A DNA stretch of 6,204 nt from Flavobacterium sp. (GCA_030682755.1 JAUXNR010000676.1:1-6204); one strand, 5' to 3'. Positions 1-5,900 are shown, counted from the stretch's first letter. Notes: generated by a model from the letters alone, not told the origin. A program made the numbers and translations.

Positions 1-1
1 G

Positions 2-31
2 GCTGGATGTTCAGCTGTAAATAAGAAATAA
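2..31 (+). CDS. C-terminal end of an Mrp/NBP35 (ApbC)-like Fe-S carrier ATPase (partial)
   Basis: Reading from base 2 gives Ala-Gly-Cys-Ser-Ala-Val-Asn-Lys-Lys and then TAA, so only the last nine residues of an upstream gene are inside the window. From memory, Bacteroidota Mrp/NBP35-family P-loop ATPases end in a very similar Met-Ala-Gly-Cys-Ser-Ala-Val-Lys-rich tail, and they commonly sit directly before a NifU-domain gene, as here. The stop overlaps the next start by one base (TAATG), which suggests one operon with translational coupling. Such proteins bind and hand over Fe-S clusters. The call rests on a nine-residue tail plus context, so it is tentative. Confidence 0.55.
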   Translation, partial: AGCSAVNKK

Positions 32-270
32 TGACAAAAGAAGAAATTAGACTAGGAATTGAAAAAGCGTTAGATGAAATCCGTCCTTTTTTGGAATCAG
101 ATGGAGGCAATATCTCTCTAATTGACGTATTAGATGATAAACATGTAAAAGTTCGATTAGAAGGTGCTTGTGTGGGATGTAGTGTGAATCAAATGACCCT
201 TAAAGCGGGAGTAGAAACTACCATTAAAAAATATGTGCCACAAATTGAAACCGTTGAAAACGTAGCCTAA
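31..270 (+). CDS. NifU C-terminal-domain Fe-S scaffold/carrier protein (NfuA-like, single domain)
   Basis: This 79-aa protein consists of just the NifU C-terminal (Nfu) domain. The N-terminal helix is followed by the characteristic Arg-Pro-Phe-Leu ... Asp-Gly-Gly-Asn segment (residues 18-27), then Gly-Ala-Cys-Val-Gly-Cys (45-50). Its CxxC pair (C47, C50) is the cluster ligand pair, which in the family assembles a [4Fe-4S] cluster across a dimer. The tail Met-Thr-Leu-Lys-Ala-Gly-Val-Glu (55-62) is also typical. Known Nfu proteins carry Fe-S clusters to apo-targets in the cytosol. Length is normal for the one-domain form, with no truncation. The start is fixed by the TAATG overlap with the preceding gene. 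Proximity to the reductase and ferredoxin fits an Fe-S/redox neighbourhood, but no direct partner can be read from the sequence. Confidence 0.93.
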   Translation: MTKEEIRLGIEKALDEIRPFLESDGGNISLIDVLDDKHVKVRLEGACVGCSVNQMTLKAGVETTIKKYVPQIETVENVA

Positions 271-278
271 TTTTTTTT

Positions 279-368
279 GGGCATGCCCCTCCGCAAGCTA
301 CGGGTCGGGCTATCCGCTATATCCCCGATAAAAAATCGGGGGATGCCGCTGCTATCCCTCACGCAAAC
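279..368 (+). repeat. G+C-rich extragenic repeat element (flavobacterial REP-like)
   Basis: About 90 bp of markedly G+C-rich sequence in an AT-rich background. It begins with the perfect palindrome GGGCATGCCC (279-288), passes through a CGGGTCGGGCTATCCGCTAT block (301-320), then the hairpin CCCCGAT-aaaaa-ATCGGGG (323-341), and ends in GATGCCGCTGCTATCCCTCA (342-361) followed by CGCAAA. I recall near-identical blocks (TATCCGCTATATCC ... GGATGCCGCTGCTATCCC with a variable hairpin between) scattered between genes in many Flavobacterium-like genomes, so I call it a dispersed extragenic repeat. No ORF is evident. Its mobilising partner, if any, is not in the window. Boundaries are approximate. Confidence 0.7.
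323..341. other. Perfect 7-bp hairpin inside the extragenic repeat
   Basis: CCCCGAT (323-329) pairs with ATCGGGG (335-341) around an AAAAA loop. No T-run follows on either strand, so it is not a canonical intrinsic terminator. It may still shape or stabilise the 3' end of the upstream NifU transcript. Confidence 0.6.
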
Positions 369-412
369 TATGCAAACTGACAAATATCATAGTCATAAGA
401 AAAAAGAAATGC

Positions 413-420
413 TACTTTCG
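413..420 (+). promoter_or_regulatory. Possible -7 element of the reductase promoter
   Basis: TACTTTCG differs from the Bacteroidota -7 consensus TAnnTTTG at one base and is followed by CAAAATAAAA. It lies 66 bases before the reductase ATG. I find no TTG at the expected -33 spacing, so this is a weak call based on the -7 box and position only. Confidence 0.35.
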
Positions 421-436
421 CAAAATAAAATATAAA

Positions 437-480
437 CTCAGTTACTCAGAATCTTAGCAACTCAGAACCTCAGCAACTTA
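437..480 (+). repeat. Five degenerate 8-bp tandem units in the reductase leader
   Basis: Units start at 437, 445, 453, 461 and 469: CTCAGTTA, CTCAGAAT, CTTAGCAA, CTCAGAAC and CTCAGCAA, with a partial sixth (CTTA) at 477. The phase is exactly 8 bp, and the consensus is CTYAGnAA. The array ends six bases before the reductase start codon, so if the promoter at 413-420 is real it makes up most of the 5' untranslated leader. An 8-bp unit cannot maintain a codon frame, and no ORF uses it. I recall similar octamer runs upstream of other flavobacterial genes. Function is unknown. Confidence 0.8.
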
Positions 481-486
481 AAAAAA

Positions 487-1545
487 ATGATACAAACAGA
501 TATACTCATTATTGGTGCTGGCCCGACAGGGCTTTTTACCGTTTTTGAAGCTGGTCTATTAAAATTAAAATGCCATTTAATTGATGCTCTCCCTCAACCA
601 GGAGGTCAGTTGGCAGAGCTTTATCCTAAAAAACCTATTTATGATATCCCGGGATATCCTGAAGTTTTAGCAGGTGATTTAGTTACCAATTTGATGGAAC
701 AAATCAAACAGTTTCAACCCGGATTTACTTTGGGAGAAACAGCAGAAACAATTGATAAATTAGAAGATGGAAGTTTTATAGTCACCACAAATAAAGGAAC
801 AAAACATCAAGCAAAAGCCATCGCCATTGCAGGAGGATTAGGAACTTTTGAACCCAGAAAACCTTTGTTGAAAGATGTTGAATTTTATGAAAAAGAGGGG
901 CGTGGTATTGAATATTTTGTAAAAGACCCTGAACTTTTCAGAGATAAAAAAATTGTAATTTCTGGCGGAGGTGATTCTGCTTTGGATTGGAGTATCTTTC
1001 TTTCAGATGTAGCTTCAGAGGTGACTTTGGTTCACAGAAGAAACGAGTTCAGAGGAGCACTAGATTCCGTAGAAAAAGTACAAGAATTAAAAAATGAAGG
1101 TAAAATAAAATTGATTACACCAGCTGAAGTGGTTGGTTTTAAGGGTTCTGAACGAATTGAGTCTGTTGATATAGAAATAAATGGTGCCAGAATGAATGTG
1201 GAAACCGATTATTTTATTCCGTTATTTGGACTCACGCCAAAGTTGGGTGCTATTGCAAATTGGGGTTTAGAAATCGAAAAAAATGCTATTAAAGTGAATA
1301 ATGCATTAGATTATCAAACCAATATTGAAGGAATTTATGCCATTGGAGATGTCAATACGTATCCCGGAAAATTAAAATTGATTTTGTGCGGATTTCATGA
1401 GGCTACTTTAATGTGTCAAAGTGTTTATAACAGATTAAACCCCGGTAAAAAGTATGTTTTAAAATATACCACAGTTTCCGGAGTAGATGGTTTTGATGGA
1501 ACACGAAAAGAAGCAGAAAAAGCAGTTGTTAAATCGATTGAATAA
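487..1545 (+). CDS. Ferredoxin-NADP+ reductase, thioredoxin-reductase-like (YumC type)
   Basis: This 352-aa flavoprotein should move electrons between NADPH and ferredoxin in the cytosol. The FAD-binding motif Gly-Ala-Gly-Pro-Thr-Gly is at residues 10-15. The PGGQL segment (38-42) and YDIPGYP (52-58) are typical of this subgroup. The NAD(P)-domain motif Gly-Gly-Gly-Asp-Ser-Ala is at 160-165, with VHRR (182-185) placed to contact the NADP 2'-phosphate. The second FAD motif AIGDVN is at 285-290. The CxxC redox pair of true thioredoxin reductases is absent between the two domains, which separates this enzyme from TrxB and matches YumC/Chlorobaculum-type FNR. Length is in the usual range, about 330-360. 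The ATG sits in an A-rich leader right after the octamer array. A ferredoxin gene on the same strand 0.9 kb downstream is the natural partner. There is no terminator hairpin after the stop. Confidence 0.93.
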   Translation: MIQTDILIIGAGPTGLFTVFEAGLLKLKCHLIDALPQPGGQLAELYPKKPIYDIPGYPEVLAGDLVTNLMEQIKQFQPGFTLGETAETIDKLEDGSFIVTTNKGTKHQAKAIAIAGGLGTFEPRKPLLKDVEFYEKEGRGIEYFVKDPELFRDKKIVISGGGDSALDWSIFLSDVASEVTLVHRRNEFRGALDSVEKVQELKNEGKIKLITPAEVVGFKGSERIESVDIEINGARMNVETDYFIPLFGLTPKLGAIANWGLEIEKNAIKVNNALDYQTNIEGIYAIGDVNTYPGKLKLILCGFHEATLMCQSVYNRLNPGKKYVLKYTTVSGVDGFDGTRKEAEKAVVKSIE

Positions 1546-1559
1546 ATTTTTTATATTTG
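1526..1559 (+). promoter_or_regulatory. Bacteroidota-type promoter (TTG-N23-TATATTTG)
   Basis: TATATTTG at 1552-1559 matches the Flavobacterium -7 consensus TAnnTTTG exactly. A TTG at 1526-1528 gives a 23-base spacer, at the upper limit reported for this promoter class. Initiation a few bases downstream would leave a short leader before the ATG at 1580. The -33 part lies within the end of the reductase gene. It may have served the decayed gene at 1580 and could now feed the downstream secreted-protein and ferredoxin genes. Confidence 0.5.
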
Positions 1560-1579
1560 TGTACATAGATACTATAAAA

Positions 1580-1775
1580 ATGGATGGAAGGATTGCTTCT
1601 AAATTAACATTTGAAGAAGCAGATAACCAACCATGTTACGTTTTACAATGATAAAACTACCTTATAGCGTTTGAATTATGCATGTGATATTATTAATTCA
1701 ATTTATAATTCAAGACCGAACCAAAAACTGAATAGAACCATAATAACGTCAAGAAAACATGCCGAATCTATTTAA
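1580..1775 (+). pseudogene. Remnant of a small gene (about 63 codons) with one frameshift and one nonsense codon
   Basis: From the ATG the frame reads Met-Asp-Gly-Arg-Ile-Ala-Ser-Lys-Leu-Thr-Phe-Glu-Glu-Ala-Asp-Asn, then goes out of frame and stops at 1649-1651. The shift coincides with a tandem AACC-AACC (1625-1632). Deleting one copy continues the frame as HVTFYNDKTTL, then TAG (1665-1667), then RLNYACDIINSIYNS ... RTIITSRKHAESI, and TAA at 1773-1775. The restored 63-codon protein resembles, from memory, a small Bacteroidota protein of the TFEEADNHV ... ERLNAAC.IINQIY ... RT....RKH type. That protein is often encoded just before a nucleotidyltransferase-like gene and is possibly half of a toxin-antitoxin-like pair. 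The TAG stands where that family has Glu (GAG to TAG). Decay is directly visible; family identity is recollection. Confidence 0.72.
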
Positions 1776-1844
1776 TAGTGATTTTTTAGATTTCTTACTA
1801 CTCTTTTAGACAATCATAAAGATTTATCAGGTATAGAACAATAA
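1759..1844 (+). pseudogene. Truncated, frameshifted remnant of a second small gene overlapping the first
   Basis: An ATG at 1759, inside the last codons of the preceding remnant (17-base overlap), opens Met-Pro-Asn-Leu-Phe-Asn-Ser-Asp-Phe-Leu-Asp-Phe and then stops at 1807-1809. In the frame entered near 1794 it continues as LTTLLDNHKDLSGIEQ to a TAA at 1842-1844. The opening resembles, from memory, the N-termini of Bacteroidota nucleotidyltransferase-like proteins (FN.DF.DFI..L...VEYL.VGG). The VGG.A core and all catalytic Asp residues are missing. The tail could be unrelated, or a fused piece of such a protein's C-terminus after an internal deletion. The overlap arrangement supports a former two-gene operon, but the family call is weak. 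Confidence 0.45.
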
Positions 1845-1878
1845 AAAAAGAGTAGAAATTTAAAAAAAAAGAAATCAA

Positions 1879-2460
1879 ATGAAAAAACTAATTTTAATCA
1901 TTTTGTTTTTAGGAGTTGCCAAAATTCATGCTCAATATCCAATAGTTTCTGATTCTATAAAAAAAGCAGGAATATATAGAACTTTTGAGGAATTTAGGGA
2001 TAACAATCCGTCAATAGTTATAGACTTTAAAGTCATTTCAGAGGTTTCTAAATATGGCTCTATAGGAGACAGAAGCACTATAAGAATTTACAGAGTTGAT
2101 TTCCCCTCGAAAATGAGTGAAAATATTGGGAATGTATTCGGCTTTTGCGATGGGAAAAATGCTTATATTGTATGTAACACTCCAACTTTACTCAATTATC
2201 TGAGTTTTTTTAAAGTAGACCATATTGACACATATTGTGTTTTCGAATGTGCATATGAATCTATTCTCGTAACAAATCCACTTTTTCGTACTGGCGGATT
2301 CAAAATCTTGAGTTTATATAATGGTGACTTTTTAAATCTAAATAAAAAAAATCTAAAAAAGATAATTAAGGACAATATCGAGCTTTCTGCACGATTTGAT
2401 AAGGAATTGAATCAGAATGATGTTTTGAAAAAGTATTTGTTGGAATATTTAGAAAAGTAA
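1879..2460 (+). CDS. Secreted/periplasmic protein of unknown function (193 aa)
   Basis: I do not recognise a characterised family. The protein starts with a clear signal peptide: MKKL, a hydrophobic stretch (residues 4-14) and a probable signal peptidase I site after IHA (18), leaving Gln19 at the mature N-terminus, as is usual in Bacteroidota. The mature part begins with GIYRTFEEFRDNNPS (31-45), a motif I associate with several uncharacterised exported flavobacterial proteins. A central beta-rich region of about 60-145 contains three closely placed Cys residues. A Lys/Asp/Glu-rich helical tail follows (151-193). No lipobox, catalytic signature or further membrane segment is seen. The gene is AT-rich, follows the decayed remnants, and stops a single base before the ferredoxin ATG, so the two are probably co-transcribed. 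The ATG in an A-rich leader is the only start that includes the full signal peptide. Confidence 0.8.
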   Translation: MKKLILIILFLGVAKIHAQYPIVSDSIKKAGIYRTFEEFRDNNPSIVIDFKVISEVSKYGSIGDRSTIRIYRVDFPSKMSENIGNVFGFCDGKNAYIVCNTPTLLNYLSFFKVDHIDTYCVFECAYESILVTNPLFRTGGFKILSLYNGDFLNLNKKNLKKIIKDNIELSARFDKELNQNDVLKKYLLEYLEK

Positions 2461-2461
2461 A

Positions 2462-2794
2462 ATGCCACAAGACATCCTCATCAAAATAACAGACCGGAAC
2501 GGAGTACAACACGAAGTTCAAGCTCCAACAGACATGAACATGAACCTCATGGAAGTGATTCGTGCTTTTGAATTGGCAGAGGAAGGTACAATAGGAATAT
2601 GTGGTGGCATGGCCATGTGTGCTTCTTGTCAATGTTATATTTTAAATGAAGTACCTTTGCCTGAAAAATCACCTGATGAAGAAGCCATGCTCTGGGAAGC
2701 CTATCATGTTCAAGAAAACAGCAGATTAGGATGTCAAATCCATATCAATCAAGAAATAGAAGGTTTAGAAATACAAATTGCTCCAGAGCAATAA
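2462..2794 (+). CDS. [2Fe-2S] ferredoxin, adrenodoxin/putidaredoxin type
   Basis: This is a 110-aa soluble electron carrier. The cluster ligands follow the vertebrate-type/ISC ferredoxin pattern: C47 in GICGGMAMC, C53 and C56 in CASC, and C91 in RLGCQI. This gives C-x5-C-x2-C ... C. An extra Cys (C58) lies next to the cluster loop. The N-terminal ITDRNGVQHEVQAP strand pair and the acidic helix around residues 69-79 (KSPDEEAMLWE), the usual partner-binding surface, are both present. Length is normal. It probably accepts electrons from the YumC-type reductase encoded upstream and passes them to Fe-S assembly or monooxygenase-type targets; the target is not visible. The start follows the previous stop by one base and no separate promoter is evident. 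A strong hairpin terminator follows. Confidence 0.95.
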   Translation: MPQDILIKITDRNGVQHEVQAPTDMNMNLMEVIRAFELAEEGTIGICGGMAMCASCQCYILNEVPLPEKSPDEEAMLWEAYHVQENSRLGCQIHINQEIEGLEIQIAPEQ

Positions 2795-2828
2795 AAAAAG
2801 CGAGAAGGTTTAAAACTTCTCGCTTTTT
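2795..2828. terminator. Bidirectional intrinsic terminator
   Basis: GCGAGAAG (2800-2807) pairs perfectly with CTTCTCGC (2816-2823) around an 8-base loop. AAAAA before the stem and TTTTT after it give a U-tract on both strands. It begins directly after the ferredoxin stop and lies 20 bases beyond the stop of the oppositely oriented protease gene. It can therefore end both convergent transcripts. Confidence 0.93.
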
Positions 2829-2848
2829 AATTCTAAATAAAACTCAGA

Positions 2849-4903
2849 TTATTTCTTAATAAACTGTAACGTTTTTGAATTGGTATCTGTCATTACTTTG
2901 ATGAAATATACTCCAGAACTTATGGATGAAGTATCAAATGTTAAGTCAGATTCTGTACTGATTTTTTGAATAGCCATCACTTGACCTAATGTGTTATAAA
3001 TCACAAACTGATTAGGTAAAATAGTTGTATCAGGCATTGCAATTGTCAAATTACCTGACGTTGGGTTTGGATATAATTTTATTGATTGTAATAAGTTATT
3101 GTCGTTTACATTTAAAGCAACATTGTTAAAAGAAACAGATTCAGTAGTTGTAAAGTTTCCTCCGGTTGCAATAATAACTCCTTCAGCGGTTAATATGTTG
3201 TAATATCCAGGGCCGTAATCACAACATATACCATCATCAAACGAATCGTTAATAGTAAATGTATAACAGTTGTTTAATTGTACAGGTACGTTTACAGTAA
3301 TTAATTCTGGTAAGAAAGTGTTTGTGTCAGTATATCCCCCTCCTGAGGCTAATGTTGTGCCTGTAGTTACATTCACAAAAGACCAAGTTGTATCAGACCC
3401 ATATACATCTCGTTGAATTTGTAATGTAACTTGTGCAGTTGAATAACTTCCTGCAATTTTGAAAGGTTCATTTATTGTATCGTTAAAACTAAATTGGTCT
3501 GCGTTAGATCCATTAATAGTTGAAATGTTTGCATTAAAAACATGATTACCCGGTGATGCTGTTAACAAAGGTAAAAAAACTGATGCTTGAGCATTTGTAG
3601 GCAATGAACCTGTCCATGTATAGTTTTGTACTGGGCCATTGTCTATTGAATAGGAGATTACTGCTGAAGTCATTGTCACGGTACCTGTATTAGTTAAAAT
3701 AAAAGAAGCTAAAAAGGTTGTGTTACAATCAGACACAACAATGGGGTCCATTCGTAATCGTCCATTATATTGATAGGTTTGCCCAACACTACAAAATAGA
3801 GAGTTAAAAGTATTTCGCCTTGGTGAATTAACTAAAACGGCTTGCATTCTGTTTTTTTGGTCAAGCGTGAATATATTCATACAAGTATCAATTGAATAAT
3901 CCATATAGTTTGCTGTCATATCAAGACCAGGTGATGAAGGACATGAGTCTAGTCCGGCAGTACAACTAAAATTTGGTTGACTTGCTGCTGGGGTGTCAGG
4001 GCAATAATCTTGAAAACTATCTGTAGCGTTTACAGTACAAGAATCATTATCCCCCCAGATGTGACGTAATCCAAACGAGTGACCAATTTCATGAGTAGTT
4101 GTTCTTCCTCTGTCTGTTCCTGTAAAATAAGTCCCCGGAGATAATGTTGAGGTTCCAAATGCTCTCCATTCAATGATCACACCATCTGTTGAAGCTGACC
4201 CACCATCTGAAGGCATTCCCCCTAATCCTGATGCAGTAGGAAATTGAGCATAACCCAAAACATCATTCAAATCTCCGCCAAATTGACAAACCCAAATGTT
4301 AAAATACTGATTAGGATTCCATTGTGTTTGAGGTTTTAAGATAGTTTCAACATTGGTACTATTCCAGATTGTATTTCCTAAATTTACTCGATTAATACCA
4401 TTAGTTGCTTGGCCATCAGGCCCTGTTTGAGCTAAGCAAAACTCAATTTCAACATCTGCTCCTACTGGATTTGTGTTGAAACCTGGAGTGCCCATCATTC
4501 TTCTGAAATCTTGATTCAAAACAGTAATTTGAGATTGAACTCTTGCGTCTGAAATGTTTCTTCCTGTTCCAATTGCTTGTCCACTATGTATTACGTGAAC
4601 AACAACTGGAATTGTTATTACTACATTAGTATTTCTGCCGTTTTGACGGCCTGCTTTGATTTTTGCAATCTGTGGTGCAATCCATGCTTCAAAGGCTTCT
4701 GTGTTTGCTCTGTCAGGATTGTTTTTGGTTAAAAAACTTTCGTATTCAGAAGAAACACATTTAATTAATCCTGTTTCAGGATTAACAGATTCAATAGTTT
4801 TTCCAAATACTTTTGGAGCATTATTATTTTTATTTTGAGCCATTACAACAAATGGTAAAACTAAAAATGCGAAAATAAAAGGAATTGTAAAGTTACTTTT
4901 CAT
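2849..4903 (-). CDS. Secreted M43-type zinc metalloprotease with T9SS C-terminal sorting domain
   Basis: This 684-aa exported protease has a signal peptide at residues 1-22 (cut after VMA). A presumed propeptide holds a lone Cys, C49, which could act as the cysteine switch known from M43 zymogens such as ulilysin. The catalytic domain spans about 95-370. Its zinc motif HEIGHSFGLRH is at 271-281, with His271, His275 and His281 as ligands and Glu272 as general base. The downstream Met-turn is NYMDYS (332-337), and several Cys pairs suit an extracellular fold. Next come a CARDB/Ig-like region (about 385-480) and a domain with the CYTFTINDSFDDGICCDYG signature (546-564) that recurs in Bacteroidota secreted proteins. 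Last is a type A T9SS sorting domain (about 608-684) with KLYPNPTSG (609-617), GVYFIKV (664-670) and a final FIKK. It should cross the outer membrane by T9SS and be released or anchored on the surface. The substrate is unknown. Confidence 0.93.
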   Translation of the reverse strand: MKSNFTIPFIFAFLVLPFVVMAQNKNNNAPKVFGKTIESVNPETGLIKCVSSEYESFLTKNNPDRANTEAFEAWIAPQIAKIKAGRQNGRNTNVVITIPVVVHVIHSGQAIGTGRNISDARVQSQITVLNQDFRRMMGTPGFNTNPVGADVEIEFCLAQTGPDGQATNGINRVNLGNTIWNSTNVETILKPQTQWNPNQYFNIWVCQFGGDLNDVLGYAQFPTASGLGGMPSDGGSASTDGVIIEWRAFGTSTLSPGTYFTGTDRGRTTTHEIGHSFGLRHIWGDNDSCTVNATDSFQDYCPDTPAASQPNFSCTAGLDSCPSSPGLDMTANYMDYSIDTCMNIFTLDQKNRMQAVLVNSPRRNTFNSLFCSVGQTYQYNGRLRMDPIVVSDCNTTFLASFILTNTGTVTMTSAVISYSIDNGPVQNYTWTGSLPTNAQASVFLPLLTASPGNHVFNANISTINGSNADQFSFNDTINEPFKIAGSYSTAQVTLQIQRDVYGSDTTWSFVNVTTGTTLASGGGYTDTNTFLPELITVNVPVQLNNCYTFTINDSFDDGICCDYGPGYYNILTAEGVIIATGGNFTTTESVSFNNVALNVNDNNLLQSIKLYPNPTSGNLTIAMPDTTILPNQFVIYNTLGQVMAIQKISTESDLTFDTSSISSGVYFIKVMTDTNSKTLQFIKK

Positions 4904-5189
4904 TGTATAATTAAGATTGAGTTAAAAAATTAATTAATTTGTTCATTTTTCACTTTTATAAATCGAAATGACAAATTAATTATTGAGATTGAAAAGAAAA
5001 GATTTTTGTTCAATTATGCAATGTTTGAATTTGAATTTTAATGTTAAAAATCATAAGTTTTTTCAGTAAAATAGTATTATGAAAAATTTTACTGTTAATT
5101 TTTTAATCAAGTACGATATTATTCTATCCAAAAATGATAGTTATTTTAATTTGAAGTATCAAGATGCTTAATCAAAAAAAAAATTAACA
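4904..5189. other. AT-rich intergenic gap before the protease gene
   Basis: These 286 bases contain no credible ORF on either strand. They should hold the protease promoter on the minus strand, but I find no full TTG-N17-23-TAnnTTTG match. The closest is TTAATTTG (minus strand, around 4973-4980), without a suitably spaced TTG. One 9-bp inverted repeat lies at 5064-5094. An A-run at 5173-5183 reads as a T-run after the hydrolase stop on the minus strand, but no stem precedes it. Confidence 0.6.
5064..5094. repeat. Perfect 9-bp inverted repeat with a 13-base spacer
   Basis: CAGTAAAAT (5064-5072) and ATTTTACTG (5086-5094) are exact reverse complements. On the plus strand TTAATTTTTTAA follows, a weak U-tract. 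On the minus strand the flank is A-rich, so it is not a good terminator for the hydrolase transcript. It lies about 160 bases upstream of the protease start and could be an operator, but the stem is AT-rich and chance is possible. Confidence 0.4.
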
Positions 5190-5900
5190 TTATGGCAAAT
5201 TAATTTTTTGCTTTACAAAAGGCAACAACCTTTCCACAAATTTAGTATATGCCAATTCAGAAGGATGTAAATTATCTGAGGCAACCAAAGCGGGGTTGTT
5301 CAATCCTTCTCTAGTTATGTCTGTAATATTCACAAAGGTAACTCCCAAAGATTCCGCATGATTTTTTGCAAATAAATTATAATTATCCAGTTGGTTTGAG
5401 ATATTTTCAGGATTTGACCCGGATTGGCCAAATGGTGTAAAAGCATAATCCGGAATGGAAACCACAATAACATGATTTGAATTTCCTTTTGCTAATGTAA
5501 TTGCCGTTTGAAGAAGTTCCTGAAATTCTGTTTCATATAACTCAAATGGCTTGTTTTGATATTGGTTGTTAACACCAATTAACAGGGTAACCAAATCATA
5601 TGTTGCGTTTAAATTTTCGGTTGCAATAGCGGTTTTTAAATTGGTTGTGGTCCAGCCAGTTTGTGCCACAATTTTTAAAGAAATGTTATCAGAAGAAGAT
5701 AAATAGTTTTTTATACTATCTTGTAATTGAGCCGGAAAACGGCAGCTTTCGCAAACACTTTGTCCAATGGTATAACTATCACCCAAAGCCAGATAACTTA
5801 AATTTCTAACTGGATTTTGAATAACAGGTGGTGTTTCATTTTCGTTTGAGCAACTAACTGAGAGTATCGCACAAAGAAATAAAATAATAGATTTTTTCAT
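5190..5900 (-). CDS. SGNH/GDSL-type esterase-family lipoprotein
   Basis: This 236-aa protein reads from the ATG at 5900. It opens with a lipoprotein signal peptide: MKKS, a hydrophobic core and LSVSC with the lipidated Cys at residue 17. An acidic SNENE follows, which may favour surface export in Bacteroidota. SGNH blocks are all present: block I LALGDSYTIG (37-46, nucleophile Ser42), block II Gly82, block III GVNNQ (109-113, Asn111), and block V SDNLHP (208-213, Asp209 and His212). The family hydrolyses ester bonds in lipids, acylated sugars or thioesters; the substrate here cannot be read. A longer start at 5948 exists but would put 16 residues before the signal peptide and run into the upstream gene, so I reject it. 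The start overlaps the stop of the upstream phosphoesterase by one base (TAATG). Confidence 0.9.
   Translation of the reverse strand: MKKSIILFLCAILSVSCSNENETPPVIQNPVRNLSYLALGDSYTIGQSVCESCRFPAQLQDSIKNYLSSSDNISLKIVAQTGWTTTNLKTAIATENLNATYDLVTLLIGVNNQYQNKPFELYETEFQELLQTAITLAKGNSNHVIVVSIPDYAFTPFGQSGSNPENISNQLDNYNLFAKNHAESLGVTFVNITDITREGLNNPALVASDNLHPSELAYTKFVERLLPFVKQKINLP

Noticed and set aside
271..278. T8 run after the NifU gene as an intrinsic terminator
   Set aside because: No stem precedes it. The hairpin at 323-341 is downstream and lacks a following T-run, so neither makes a canonical terminator.
437..480. CRISPR-like array
   Set aside because: Units are only 8 bp, contiguous and degenerate, with no spacers and no cas genes. 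It is a short tandem repeat.
1580..1775. Programmed frameshift or stop-codon readthrough in an active gene
   Set aside because: The shift is a simple 4-bp duplication, not a slippery heptamer, and a separate TAG is also required. The overlapping partner is truncated as well. Decay is the simpler explanation.
2366..2632. 88-aa open frame on the minus strand
   Set aside because: It overlaps the end of the exported-protein gene and the ferredoxin cluster-binding region on the other strand. Its His/Cys/Tyr-rich composition is that of an antisense shadow, and there is no promoter or family motif.
4656..4838. 60-aa open frame on the plus strand
   Set aside because: It lies entirely opposite the N-terminal part of the M43 protease, with no homology that I recognise and no upstream signal.
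4973..4980. TTAATTTG on the minus strand as the protease -7 box
   Set aside because: It misses the invariant A at position two of TAnnTTTG and has no TTG at the proper spacing in this very AT-rich region, so it is not reported as a promoter.
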